Source of the DNA: Ginsengibacter hankyongi
Lineage (GTDB): Bacteria > Bacteroidota > Bacteroidia > Chitinophagales > Chitinophagaceae
Direction of reading: 5' to 3'
NCBI RefSeq assembly: GCF_008710285.1
Contig: NZ_VYQF01000001.1
Span: 930,001-994,000 of the forward strand
Length of the DNA: 64,000 bases
Shown: positions 16,148 to 25,223 of the stretch, in pieces
Layout: each line of letters opens with the position of its first letter
Position numbering within the stretch: the stretch's first letter is position 1
Notes under the pieces: generated by a model
The model's input: the letters and a program-made list of their open reading frames with translations, nothing else
Database searches by the model: none
What the model was told of the DNA's origin: nothing
Translations under genes and position numbers: made by a program

Positions 16148-18570
16148 GATCTAATTTTTTCAGTCCTGAGATCGGCATTCATAGTTATTCTTTCGCCACG
16201 TTTAAGCTGTATTCGTTTCGTTTTTTCTTTATATCGAATCAGATAAGAACCTCCTTTATCAGATTTAATGCTAACCTTTGTAAGGACTTCATTCTTCCAA
16301 TCCATATTTACGGTACAGGCCCCTCTTGCACGCAAGCCATTAATAGAACCATCTTTCCATTCCCGCGGCAGTGCAGGAAGCAAATTAATTTCCCCATTTT
16401 GGGATTGTAACAACATTTCTGCAATAGCCGCAGCCCCGCCAAAATTGGCATCTATCTGGAAAGGAGGATAATTATCAAATACGTTAGGAAGCGTACTTTT
16501 TCTTAGTAAATCATTTAGGTTATCCTCTGCTTTTTCCGGATCGAGCAATCTTGCATACAGGCTTACGATCCATGCTTTGCTCCACCCAACATGCCCCCCA
16601 CCATTAGCTAATCTTCTTTCCAACGCTTTCCTGGCGGCTTCAAAAATTACGGGATCTTTTGGAGTAATGAGGTTTAAGGGATACAATCCCAAAAGATGCG
16701 ACATATGGCGGTGGCCCGGATCCACTTCATCAAAATCGTGTATCCATTCCTGTAAGGTACCATTAGCGCCTACCTGTAACGGAGGTAATCGATCCTGGAC
16801 CTGTTTTACTTTTTGCACTAATTTATTATCTGTTTTTAGAATATTTGCGGCATCCCGGAAATTATTAAACAAAGTATTCAGAATGTGAATGTCAATAGTG
16901 GGAGCATAACACAATTGCGATTTTTCTTTCTGACCGGTACCGGGAACGTAGAATGTATTTTCGGGCGAATGAGAAGGATTGGTAACCCAGTATCCTTCGG
17001 GTGATTTAACCAGGTAATCTAACACAAATTGAACCGAGCCTTTAATTAAAGGATAGGCCACCTTACGAAGAAAAGTCGTGTCCTGGGTATATAGAAAATG
17101 TTCATAAACAGAAAAAGTCATCCACGATCCGTCCAAAGGCGTAATTCCCCACACACCATCTGCAACGCCTGTTCTGCCAAACGGATCCGTAAGGTGATGC
17201 AGCGTCCAGCCATTAGCGTTATACATTTCTTTGGCAGTAACCGCCCCCGGCACTGTCAACTTGCGAAGGAAGCTGGTTAATACAACAGACGTTTCAGAAA
17301 GGTTACCCGATTCTGCCGGCCAATAATTCATTTGAAGGTTGATATTGGTATGAAAATCGGAATTCCATGGAGCGAAATATAAATCATTCCAAATGCCCTG
17401 GAGGTTGGCAGGTAAACGGCCAGGTCTCCTTGATGAACTCATTAACAGGTATCGCCCCACCTGGTAATATAAAACTACAAGGTGATTGTCTGTTTTTCCT
17501 TCTTTCATCCTGTTTAATCTTTCATCTGTAGCCATTGAACGAAGAGAATCTTTCCCCAAAGAAAATGATACCCGGTCAAACATGGAACGATGATCCTGCA
17601 TCTGTATTTTTTTTAATTCTCCTGGCTTATACCCGGCGGCTTTGGCTAAAATTTTGTTACAAATAGTCAATGGATTGATCAGGTTATCCATGTCCAACTT
17701 ATTAATATTATAATTGGTAGCACCGGTTAGCAGGATAACAATTTTTTTAGCGGAATGGATATTATATCCAACAGCAGTATCCGAAGCGAATGCCGTGATT
17801 CTTCCGTCAAGTGAAAGGATTTTCATGGCAGCAGTATAACGCATATGCTTACCCGCAGGCCCCTGTGATGGAGAATAACTATCTATAATCTGTCCGCTGT
17901 AATACGCAAGGCCCTTCGTTTGGTGATATCGGTTTTCATATAAAGTATCAGGAAATGTTGCTTTTTTTCTCCTGCCCCTGTTTTCATTATCTGCTTTAAA
18001 GTTTCTAGATAACACAAACTCAGCATTAATTTCTTTTTGAGCAGTAATACTTACCATTATTATATCCTGTGGTGCAGATGCAAATACTTCCTGGGTAACT
18101 TTATTTCCATTGATAATATATTCTGTTTTTGCAATGCCTGTATGTAAGTCCAAAGATCTTTTATATGATGTTGGCTTCTCATTATCGCCCCAGTCATAAT
18201 TAATATAAAGATTACCTAGCGGTTGGTAAGATCTTATATTGGGCGGAGTACCTACCATATATTTATTGGATAACTCCAAACCTTTTTTATAATCTCCGGA
18301 AAAAATTGCCTGTTGAATTTCTTTTAAATGACTCTTTGCGCCGGGATTATTATTATCTATTTTAGAACCAGCCCATAAACTTTCTTCATTCAGCTGAATA
18401 TTTTCATGATTATATTCTCCAAAGACCATTGCCCCTAAGCGGCCGTTCCCAATTGGCAAAGCTTCATTCCAATCTTTGGCAGGGCTTTTATACCATAACT
18501 CTACATCATTATTTTGTGACCATCCAACCGATGAATAAATAACTAAAAGAGAAAAGAGAATTGTTTTCAT
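16144..18570 (-). CDS. GH95 alpha-L-fucosidase / alpha-L-galactosidase
   Basis: This 808-residue protein starts at the ATG at 18568-18570, because the signal peptide MKTILFSLLVIYSSVGWSQ follows it; an upstream in-frame ATG at 18591 would add seven polar residues. It carries all the GH95 landmarks: ELWYKSPAKDWNEALPIGNG, LNEESLWAG, NINLQMNYWPAE with the two Asn residues, NPSHSPENTF with the acid Glu, and QIDANFGGAAAIAEML with the base Asp. Family members cleave terminal alpha-1,2-L-fucose or alpha-L-galactose with inversion. Either sugar fits a pectic side chain; the sequence does not decide between them. It is the first gene of a two-gene minus-strand unit with the divergent GH95-like enzyme. 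An operator lies 130 bp upstream, shared with the divergent GH116 gene. Confidence 0.9.
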   Translation of the reverse strand: MKTILFSLLVIYSSVGWSQNNDVELWYKSPAKDWNEALPIGNGRLGAMVFGEYNHENIQLNEESLWAGSKIDNNNPGAKSHLKEIQQAIFSGDYKKGLELSNKYMVGTPPNIRSYQPLGNLYINYDWGDNEKPTSYKRSLDLHTGIAKTEYIINGNKVTQEVFASAPQDIIMVSITAQKEINAEFVLSRNFKADNENRGRRKKATFPDTLYENRYHQTKGLAYYSGQIIDSYSPSQGPAGKHMRYTAAMKILSLDGRITAFASDTAVGYNIHSAKKIVILLTGATNYNINKLDMDNLINPLTICNKILAKAAGYKPGELKKIQMQDHRSMFDRVSFSLGKDSLRSMATDERLNRMKEGKTDNHLVVLYYQVGRYLLMSSSRRPGRLPANLQGIWNDLYFAPWNSDFHTNINLQMNYWPAESGNLSETSVVLTSFLRKLTVPGAVTAKEMYNANGWTLHHLTDPFGRTGVADGVWGITPLDGSWMTFSVYEHFLYTQDTTFLRKVAYPLIKGSVQFVLDYLVKSPEGYWVTNPSHSPENTFYVPGTGQKEKSQLCYAPTIDIHILNTLFNNFRDAANILKTDNKLVQKVKQVQDRLPPLQVGANGTLQEWIHDFDEVDPGHRHMSHLLGLYPLNLITPKDPVIFEAARKALERRLANGGGHVGWSKAWIVSLYARLLDPEKAEDNLNDLLRKSTLPNVFDNYPPFQIDANFGGAAAIAEMLLQSQNGEINLLPALPREWKDGSINGLRARGACTVNMDWKNEVLTKVSIKSDKGGSYLIRYKEKTKRIQLKRGERITMNADLRTEKIRS

Positions 18571-18953
18571 TTTATTAAGTTGTTTTATCAAGCTTTTTCT
18601 TCAATACATGAATTAATTACCGATTGATCTTATAATTTCATTTATGCAAAAGTTTCCACAACAAATTATGCATTTTACAATATTCGATTTTTTTTTGTAC
18701 GGAAACGTTTGCGAAATTGTTGCTATCGAGGTCTGAAAGAAAAACTTTCTGTATTTTCATTATCACTTCCGAAAAGGCATCTCATACACATGAGTTAAGA
18801 GAGCCTGGACGAAAGAAAACGGTTGATCTTTATCATTTTTTTTTAAAAGATTTGAAACATAAATTTTCGAATATAAATACGATTCTATTAGCCTTTGAAA
18901 AAAAATAAGGATGCACATTCACTTAAATTATTTTACCTCAATATCATAATAAT
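18571..18953. other. Divergent promoter region between GH95 and GH116
   Basis: This 383-bp region has no credible gene; a 63-codon frame at 18717-18908 has no recognisable features. It holds the operator at 18700-18713. For the leftward unit a TTTG-ending element (minus strand of 18662-18669) lies 30 bp from the operator. For the rightward unit I see only a weak TATTTTCA at 18752. The rightward 5' untranslated leader would be long. Confidence 0.5.
18700..18713. promoter_or_regulatory. LacI-type operator between GH95 and GH116 units
   Basis: The sequence CGGAAACGTTTGCG differs from the perfect palindrome at 7897 by one base. It is preceded by TA, as at 7897, 13733, 46891 and 47939, giving a shared TACGGAAACGTTT core. 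Its position between divergent genes suggests it controls the GH95 pair, the GH116-GTPase pair, or both. Confidence 0.72.
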
Positions 18954-21647
18954 ATGGAAAGGCGTAAATTTTTAAAATCAACCGGGCTGCTTACCGCAGC
19001 AGGATTTTTTGCTCCGCGGTTTCCACTCACTGCCGGGCCGTTTACCAAAGATGATTTTTTGTATACTCATTTTCCGAGTGATAAAAAATTAGATTCCGGT
19101 TGGCTGCAATCTCTATATGACCGGGGTAACGCCACCACCTACTCGAAAACTAAAAACGAACTTCGTTATATCGGAATGCCGGTGGGTGGTATATGTTGTG
19201 GCGGGGTGTATGTAGGCGGTGACGGAAGGCTTTGGTTGTGGGATATTTTTAATCAGAACCAACTGGGTGTTATAACCAAAACACTTCCAATTAAATTAGA
19301 AGGCTTTCATAAAAAAGAAATAAGTAATGCTGATGGCACCTTATACCTCGAGCCATTGACTGAAGCAAGCCCGCTGCAGCAGGGATTTGCCCTTTCCATT
19401 AAACAAAACGGATCTGAGATTATTAAGAGGCTTCAGCAGGACGACTGGGATGAAGTTACCTTTGAAGCTACTTACCCTGTTGCTACTATAAAATATATTG
19501 ATCAAAATCTACCTTTGGAAGTAACACTCAGGGCTTTCTCGCCTTTCATTCCCGGAAATGCAAAGGACAGCGGAATGCCGGCTACCATTCAATCTATTTC
19601 AATAAAAAATTTATCAGGTAATTCTATTGAAGTTGAAGTGTTAGGTTGGCTGGAGAATAAAATATTATCTGCTACTGAAAAACAACATACTGATTTCGAT
19701 AGAATAAATAAAGTGGAAGAAACGCAATCCTATAAAGGAGTTGCACTTCAGTGCACGACTGTTAATCATGAACTGGAAAAAACTCCTGATTATGGCAATA
19801 TGTTTTTTGCAACACTTTCAAAAAATGCTCTTTGCATAGATGACATTAATACCAGCAAAGACCCGGCAGCTTTTAAAATTAAAGACCTTGTAAAGTTGTC
19901 AGATAATTCACCGATGGCAGGTATCATAAACAATAATAAATTAGAGCCCGGCGGGGAACTTGTTATCGATTTTATCATTTCGTGGTATACGCCTAATATA
20001 GATTTTCATTACAACGATGGTCATAAAGACATGACTGTTACGGATGCGGATTTGCATTATTATACTAATCACTGTGATAGTGCCGCATCAGTAGCAGCCT
20101 ACATTGCACAAAACTTTCCATCGTTAAAGCGTCAGACCTTTCTTTGGAAAGAAACCTGGTACGATAGCACTTTGCCCTGGTGGTTTCTCGAAAGAACATT
20201 TTTAAATATTTCTGCGATAGCAACTTCTTCAACACACCGGTTTCAATCGGGCAGGTATTATGCCTGGGAAGGTGTAGGTTGCTGCCATGGAAATTGTACG
20301 CATGTTTATCAATACGCACATGCAGTGTCGAGGATTTTTCCTGAACTGGAAAGAGATACGAGAGAACGTGTTGACCTGGGAATAGGCTATGACGGTACTA
20401 CCGGCATGATACGCATACGTGGTGAAAAAACAGGTCCTTCTATTGATGGACAGGCCGGTACCATTTTACGTATTTACAGGGAACACCAGATGAACAGCGA
20501 TAATACTTTTTTGCAAAGGAACTGGCCCAAAATAAAAAAGGCAGTAGAATTTGTAATTATGCAGGATAAAAACCAGGATGGCATGGAAGATACCCCTATG
20601 GAGAATACGCTGGATGCTTTGTGGCACGGAGAAATTTCATGGATCGTAGGTTTATGTATTGCCGCTGTGCGTGCCGGGCAAGCGATGGCAGAAGAAATGA
20701 ATGATAAAGATTTTACCACCCGGTGCAGGCAATATGTTGACAAGGGAAGCAGGAACATGGAGACCTATCTTTTCAATGGGGAGTACTTCATCCATCGTCC
20801 CGATCCAACTGTAGGTAAAAAAGAAATTGGTTCGTTTAATACATGTCACATTGACCAGGTATATGGCCAATGCTGGGCGTGGCAGGTTAACCTTGGAAGA
20901 ATTTTAAGTAAAGAAAAAACGATGAGCGCCTTACGGGCCCTTTGGAAATATAATTACATGCCCGATGTTGGGCCTTACATTGCAAAACATCCCGGCGGCC
21001 GTTTTTATGCTCTAGCCGGCGAAGGTGGCATGATAATGAATACCAACCCCGGCAATGACATTAACCCGTATGGCAACGCCAAAGCATGGCAGGTTGGCTA
21101 TTTCAGCGAATGCATGAGTGGCTTTGAACACCAGGTTGCGTCGCACATGATGGCAGAAGGAATGCACCAGGAGTCTTTAGTGCTTACCCGGTCTATCCAT
21201 GACCGTTACCACGCTTACAAACGCAACCCTTTTAATGAGGTTGAATGCAGTGATCATTATGGCCGGGCAATGGCCAGCTACGGTACATTCATAAGCGCCT
21301 GCGGCTTTACTTATCATGGACCAAAAGGATATATCGGTTTCTCCCCTAAGCTATCACCGGAAAACTTTAAGGCGCCCTTCACTGTTGCCGAAGGTTGGGG
21401 AACTTACAGTCAACAAAGAGATCAGAACTCATTTAAAGCACAATTAGAAATTAAGCATGGTAGGCTGAGTCTAAGAAAATTCTTTGCAAACCTTGATAAA
21501 AATCAAAAAGCAAATAATGTGGAAGTAATGATTGGTAAAAAAATTATTAGCAATCATTTTAAACAAACGGATACGCTCTGTGAGATTAGTTTTAATAATG
21601 CTGAATTAATTAATGCTGGCGAATCTTTATCAATAAAAATCAGTTAG
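18954..21647 (+). CDS. GH116 family glycosyl hydrolase, Tat-exported
   Basis: This 897-residue protein has a twin-arginine signal (ERRKFLKSTG, then a hydrophobic run). The GH116 N-terminal sandwich is marked by GMPVGGICCGGVYVGGDGRLWLWD, and an (alpha/alpha)6 domain starts near residue 400. The presumed nucleophile is E439 in AWEGVG. It is followed by an unusual C443-C444-H445-x-x-C448-x-H450 cluster. An acid/base Asp is plausible in ENTLDALWHGEISW. Known GH116 enzymes are retaining beta-glucosidases, beta-xylosidases or glucosylceramidases; the bacterial subgroup with the CCHGxCTH motif is little studied. A COG0523-type GTPase starts 6 bp after its stop. Tat export implies folding, and perhaps metal loading, in the cytoplasm. 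Confidence 0.85.
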   Translation: MERRKFLKSTGLLTAAGFFAPRFPLTAGPFTKDDFLYTHFPSDKKLDSGWLQSLYDRGNATTYSKTKNELRYIGMPVGGICCGGVYVGGDGRLWLWDIFNQNQLGVITKTLPIKLEGFHKKEISNADGTLYLEPLTEASPLQQGFALSIKQNGSEIIKRLQQDDWDEVTFEATYPVATIKYIDQNLPLEVTLRAFSPFIPGNAKDSGMPATIQSISIKNLSGNSIEVEVLGWLENKILSATEKQHTDFDRINKVEETQSYKGVALQCTTVNHELEKTPDYGNMFFATLSKNALCIDDINTSKDPAAFKIKDLVKLSDNSPMAGIINNNKLEPGGELVIDFIISWYTPNIDFHYNDGHKDMTVTDADLHYYTNHCDSAASVAAYIAQNFPSLKRQTFLWKETWYDSTLPWWFLERTFLNISAIATSSTHRFQSGRYYAWEGVGCCHGNCTHVYQYAHAVSRIFPELERDTRERVDLGIGYDGTTGMIRIRGEKTGPSIDGQAGTILRIYREHQMNSDNTFLQRNWPKIKKAVEFVIMQDKNQDGMEDTPMENTLDALWHGEISWIVGLCIAAVRAGQAMAEEMNDKDFTTRCRQYVDKGSRNMETYLFNGEYFIHRPDPTVGKKEIGSFNTCHIDQVYGQCWAWQVNLGRILSKEKTMSALRALWKYNYMPDVGPYIAKHPGGRFYALAGEGGMIMNTNPGNDINPYGNAKAWQVGYFSECMSGFEHQVASHMMAEGMHQESLVLTRSIHDRYHAYKRNPFNEVECSDHYGRAMASYGTFISACGFTYHGPKGYIGFSPKLSPENFKAPFTVAEGWGTYSQQRDQNSFKAQLEIKHGRLSLRKFFANLDKNQKANNVEVMIGKKIISNHFKQTDTLCEISFNNAELINAGESLSIKIS

Positions 21648-21653
21648 TCAAAA

Positions 21654-22748
21654 ATGAGCAGGGTGAAATTGTGTCTGGTTGGAGGATTTTTGGGAAGCGG
21701 AAAAACTACAGCAATAGCGGAAGCCGCGAAATATTTATTTAATGCAAAAAAGAAAGTCGGTGTAATTACCAATGACCAGGGAACACAGCAGGTTGATAGT
21801 CTGTTTATCAAAAGCCTCAATATACCTTCTGAAGAAGTTTCCGGGGGTTGCTTTTGTTGTAATTATGAAGACCTGCAAGAAAGTATTCATAATTTAATTT
21901 TTGGCAACAATTCCGATATCATATTTGCAGAATCAGTAGGTTCCTGTACTGATCTTGCAGCTACTGTTATCAATCCTTTATTAAGTTTTAATGCCGGTAA
22001 GTATGAAATCGTATTATCAGTGTTTGCTGATGCCAGGCTGCTTATACAATTTTTGAAAAGTGAAAAGCACGTTTTTTATGATAATGTAAATTATATCTAT
22101 GAAAAACAATTGGAAGAAGCAGATATTATTGTTGTAAATAAAATTGATCTGTTAAATGATGCGCAATTAGCACTGGCAAAAAAATTAATTGCTAATGAAT
22201 ATGGCGATAAAATAATACTCTATCAAAACTCTTTGTCAGAAGAAAGTGTAACGCATTGGACACAATTGATTACCAATAATTTTCATAATGCATCCTTGCG
22301 TTCAGCTCCTGAAATAGATTATGACATATATGGAGCTGGCGAAGCTGAACTTGCGTGGCTGGATGAAGAAATAGGAATTGTAACCAAAGATAAAAGTGCT
22401 GTTGCCTCGGCCCGTTTTTTAATGAATACAATATATACTAAACTAACGGATCACGGCTATTCGATTGGGCATTTAAAATTTTTAATGGATGATGGAAATG
22501 AACAAAGAAAAATAAGTTTCAATGCAATTGCTGCAGACCTAAATGATATCGTGACCAATCGCCCGGAAACTGACAGAATTATTCTCCTTATCAATGCAAG
22601 GGTACAGGTTTCGCCCTCCTTGCTGCAGAAAATTATTGCAGATGCCGTTATTGAAACAGAACTCTCAGCTCATTGTAAGATCATTGAATATAATTTGTCT
22701 GTATTTAAACCAGGTTATCCCAGGCCAACGCACCGGATTGCAGGATAG
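21654..22748 (+). CDS. CobW/COG0523-type G3E GTPase (putative metallochaperone)
   Basis: This 364-residue cytoplasmic protein has a Walker A GGFLGSGKTT (residues 10-19), the G3E metal motif C66-F-C68-C69 in GGCFCCNYEDL, and the NKID guanine-specificity motif at about residue 162. COG0523 proteins use GTP to deliver metals, often zinc or cobalt, to client enzymes. The C-terminal third does not look like a standard CobW C-terminal domain. Only 6 bp separate it from the GH116 gene, so the two form an operon under the operator at 18700. The adjacency suggests that the Tat-exported GH116 with its CCHxxCxH cluster is the client, which is an inference. A general metal-homeostasis role is the alternative. 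Confidence 0.85.
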   Translation: MSRVKLCLVGGFLGSGKTTAIAEAAKYLFNAKKKVGVITNDQGTQQVDSLFIKSLNIPSEEVSGGCFCCNYEDLQESIHNLIFGNNSDIIFAESVGSCTDLAATVINPLLSFNAGKYEIVLSVFADARLLIQFLKSEKHVFYDNVNYIYEKQLEEADIIVVNKIDLLNDAQLALAKKLIANEYGDKIILYQNSLSEESVTHWTQLITNNFHNASLRSAPEIDYDIYGAGEAELAWLDEEIGIVTKDKSAVASARFLMNTIYTKLTDHGYSIGHLKFLMDDGNEQRKISFNAIAADLNDIVTNRPETDRIILLINARVQVSPSLLQKIIADAVIETELSAHCKIIEYNLSVFKPGYPRPTHRIAG

Positions 22749-22896
22749 CAAATAATCCCCTAAAAGGATATCCAACGCTTTTCACCATTTCTTTTTCAAT
22801 ACAATAGTCAACTGCCGTTAGTAACCGTTTTTTATTTTAGAATATTATTCAGGGTAATTAATACATGAAAGGAGTTTATTAAGTTTTTCAAGCTTG

Positions 22897-25194
22897 CTAT
22901 TTTTCATTTGAAAGTGAAAAAGGAAAATCTTTCTCTTTAGTTCCTTTCAGTTGGTTTGGTTTCGAAGTCATTTGAAAATTCACTATACCCCCCTGCTGAA
23001 GCTGGCCACGGGTAAAATAATTTTTATCCCATATTATTTTATTTACACTAATACTTTTCAAATACACATTTTCCTCGTTGTTTTTATTTGCGTTTATGAT
23101 AAGCGTTTTACCGTTAGGTAACCTGATTTTTACTTTTCTGAATAAGGGAGACCCAATGGCAAACTCGCCAATTACCGGGCAAACCGGGTAAAAGCCCAGT
23201 GCGGAAAATACATACCATGCAGATGTTTGGCCGTTGTCTTCATCCCCGCAATACCCATCAGCTGTTGGTTGATACAATCTGTCCATTACCTGCCTTGCCC
23301 AATATTGGGATTTCCATGGTTGTCCAGCCCAATCATAGAGGTAAATCATATGCTGAATAGGTTCATTGCCGTGGGCATATTGGCCAAAGCCTATCGTTTG
23401 CATTTCACGCATTTCATGAATTACTTTGCCATAGTTTTTATAATCAAACACCGGCGGCATTTTAAAAACAGAATCCAGCATTTCTACAAATATTTTTCTG
23501 CCGCCCATTAATTTTGCAAGTCCTGAAGGGTCTTGCATTACACTCCATGAATATTGCCAGCTGTTTCCTTCGGTAAAATCGCCCCCCCAGGAGAATGGAT
23601 TAAAATCCGAGCGAAAATTCCCGTTAGAATGCCGCCCTGCCATTAAATTGTATTTTGGGTAAAAAAGATTTTTATAATTAAAAGCCCTTTTACGGAAAGT
23701 TGCTATAATATCCGGGGACTTATGCAGACTTTGAGCGAGCTTATACATGCAAAAATCATCATAGGCATACTCCAGTGTTCGGGCTGCACTTTCATTGATC
23801 ACGTCATAAGGAACATAACCAAGCTTGTTGTATTCCATCACACCCGCTCTTCCTACAGACGATAATACCGGATGTACATGATAAGCATTTTTGTATGTAG
23901 CATTCCACAAAGTATTAATATCAACATCCTTAATTCCATTAAGATATGCAGATGCAATAATGGAAGCAGAGTTGGATCCGATCATAACTTTAATATGCCC
24001 CGGAGACGCCCATTCAGGAAGCCATCCACTTTCTTTATAGGTATTGGCCAATCCTTCCAATATATGTTTACTTACACCAGGCAGGAAGAGTGTGAAAAAA
24101 GGATGCTCGGCACGAAAAGTATCCCAGAATCCATTGTCAGTGTACATTCTGCCTGGCAACACTTTCCCGTTATATGGACTATAATGCATTATTCTTCCGC
24201 GGGTATCATATTCAAAAAATTCTCTTGGATATAGTAGCATCCTATACAAAGCTGTATAAAACATTCGTACATGATCCAGGTCATCCAGTCTATTATCTTC
24301 CACCACAAATTTTGACAGGTATTTGTTCCAGGCTTGTTTTCCTTTTTCTTTTACCTGTTTAAAAGTTTTATTGCCTATTTCACGGGACAGGTTCAGTTGC
24401 GCCTGTCCCTGACTGATGAAAGAGGAAGCAATCCTGGCGATAACTTTTTCATTGGCAGTTGTATTAAATGTAACTACCACGCCTGTGCGCTTTCCTTTAA
24501 CTTCTTTTACATCCCCAACGAAAGAAGTGTCCAGCCACGTTGAATAGTTCTTAAATGGTTTATCAAATTTGATTATGAAAAAATTTTTAAAATTTCCAGG
24601 CAGCAATTTCTTACCGCCACTATGCTGGGTGGTATACCCAATAATCTCATTTTCTCCCGGAATAACTTTTACAAATGATTCCTGGTCAAAAGCGTCTATG
24701 ACTACGTTAGCCTCACTCGTTTCGGGAAAAATAAATTGCATCATACATCCTCTTTCACTCGGCGCAAGTTCAGCCGTAACATTATAATCCGCGAGATAAA
24801 CTTTATAGTAATCGGGCGCTGCTATTTCCGTTTTATGCGAAAACCAGCTTTGCCGGTCTTTTTCTAAAAACTTCTTTTCTCCAACAGTAGGTAATAATGA
24901 TAACTGCCCATAATCGCCCACCCATGGGCTTGGTTGATGGGTTTCTTTCAAACCGGTTATCTGGTGTGCGTTGTAGGAATATTGCCATCTTTCCCCGTTT
25001 AATGCAGTTTGCGGGCTCCAGTGGTTCATTGCAAATGGTAACCCAATACACGGATACACGTTACCGTTAGAGAACTGATACTCATTTTGTGTGCTGACAA
25101 GAGGTAACGCATATTTTGTAAAATCTTTCTGCGCCTGCAGTAAAAACCGGCACAACACAAAACAACCTATCAAAAATAATTTTAGTCCCCTCAT
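22897..25194 (-). CDS. GH92 alpha-mannosidase-type enzyme (canonical catalytic Glu)
   Basis: This 765-residue secreted protein has a signal peptide of about 21 residues, ending LLQAQ. The GH92 N-terminal sandwich (NVYPCIGLPFAMNHWSPQT) is followed by an (alpha/alpha)6 domain. The general acid is E611 in AHGNEPIQHMIYLYDW, and the base-region motif is GDEDNGQTSAWYVFSALGFYP. GH92 enzymes are calcium-dependent inverting exo-alpha-mannosidases. It is the last gene of the susC-led run and starts 29 bp after the preceding GH27 gene. The adjacent plus-strand GTPase gene is convergent. Mannose is not a usual pectin component, so the target may be a different alpha-linked sugar or a mannose-bearing decoration. 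Confidence 0.87.
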   Translation of the reverse strand: MRGLKLFLIGCFVLCRFLLQAQKDFTKYALPLVSTQNEYQFSNGNVYPCIGLPFAMNHWSPQTALNGERWQYSYNAHQITGLKETHQPSPWVGDYGQLSLLPTVGEKKFLEKDRQSWFSHKTEIAAPDYYKVYLADYNVTAELAPSERGCMMQFIFPETSEANVVIDAFDQESFVKVIPGENEIIGYTTQHSGGKKLLPGNFKNFFIIKFDKPFKNYSTWLDTSFVGDVKEVKGKRTGVVVTFNTTANEKVIARIASSFISQGQAQLNLSREIGNKTFKQVKEKGKQAWNKYLSKFVVEDNRLDDLDHVRMFYTALYRMLLYPREFFEYDTRGRIMHYSPYNGKVLPGRMYTDNGFWDTFRAEHPFFTLFLPGVSKHILEGLANTYKESGWLPEWASPGHIKVMIGSNSASIIASAYLNGIKDVDINTLWNATYKNAYHVHPVLSSVGRAGVMEYNKLGYVPYDVINESAARTLEYAYDDFCMYKLAQSLHKSPDIIATFRKRAFNYKNLFYPKYNLMAGRHSNGNFRSDFNPFSWGGDFTEGNSWQYSWSVMQDPSGLAKLMGGRKIFVEMLDSVFKMPPVFDYKNYGKVIHEMREMQTIGFGQYAHGNEPIQHMIYLYDWAGQPWKSQYWARQVMDRLYQPTADGYCGDEDNGQTSAWYVFSALGFYPVCPVIGEFAIGSPLFRKVKIRLPNGKTLIINANKNNEENVYLKSISVNKIIWDKNYFTRGQLQQGGIVNFQMTSKPNQLKGTKEKDFPFSLSNEK

Positions 25195-25223
25195 GAATTA
25201 GACTTTACAGGCTTTTAGCAGTA

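Noticed and set aside
18717-18908. A 63-codon plus-strand frame in the GH95-GH116 gap
   Set aside because: No signal peptide, domain or start-site support, and it lies where the promoter region should be.
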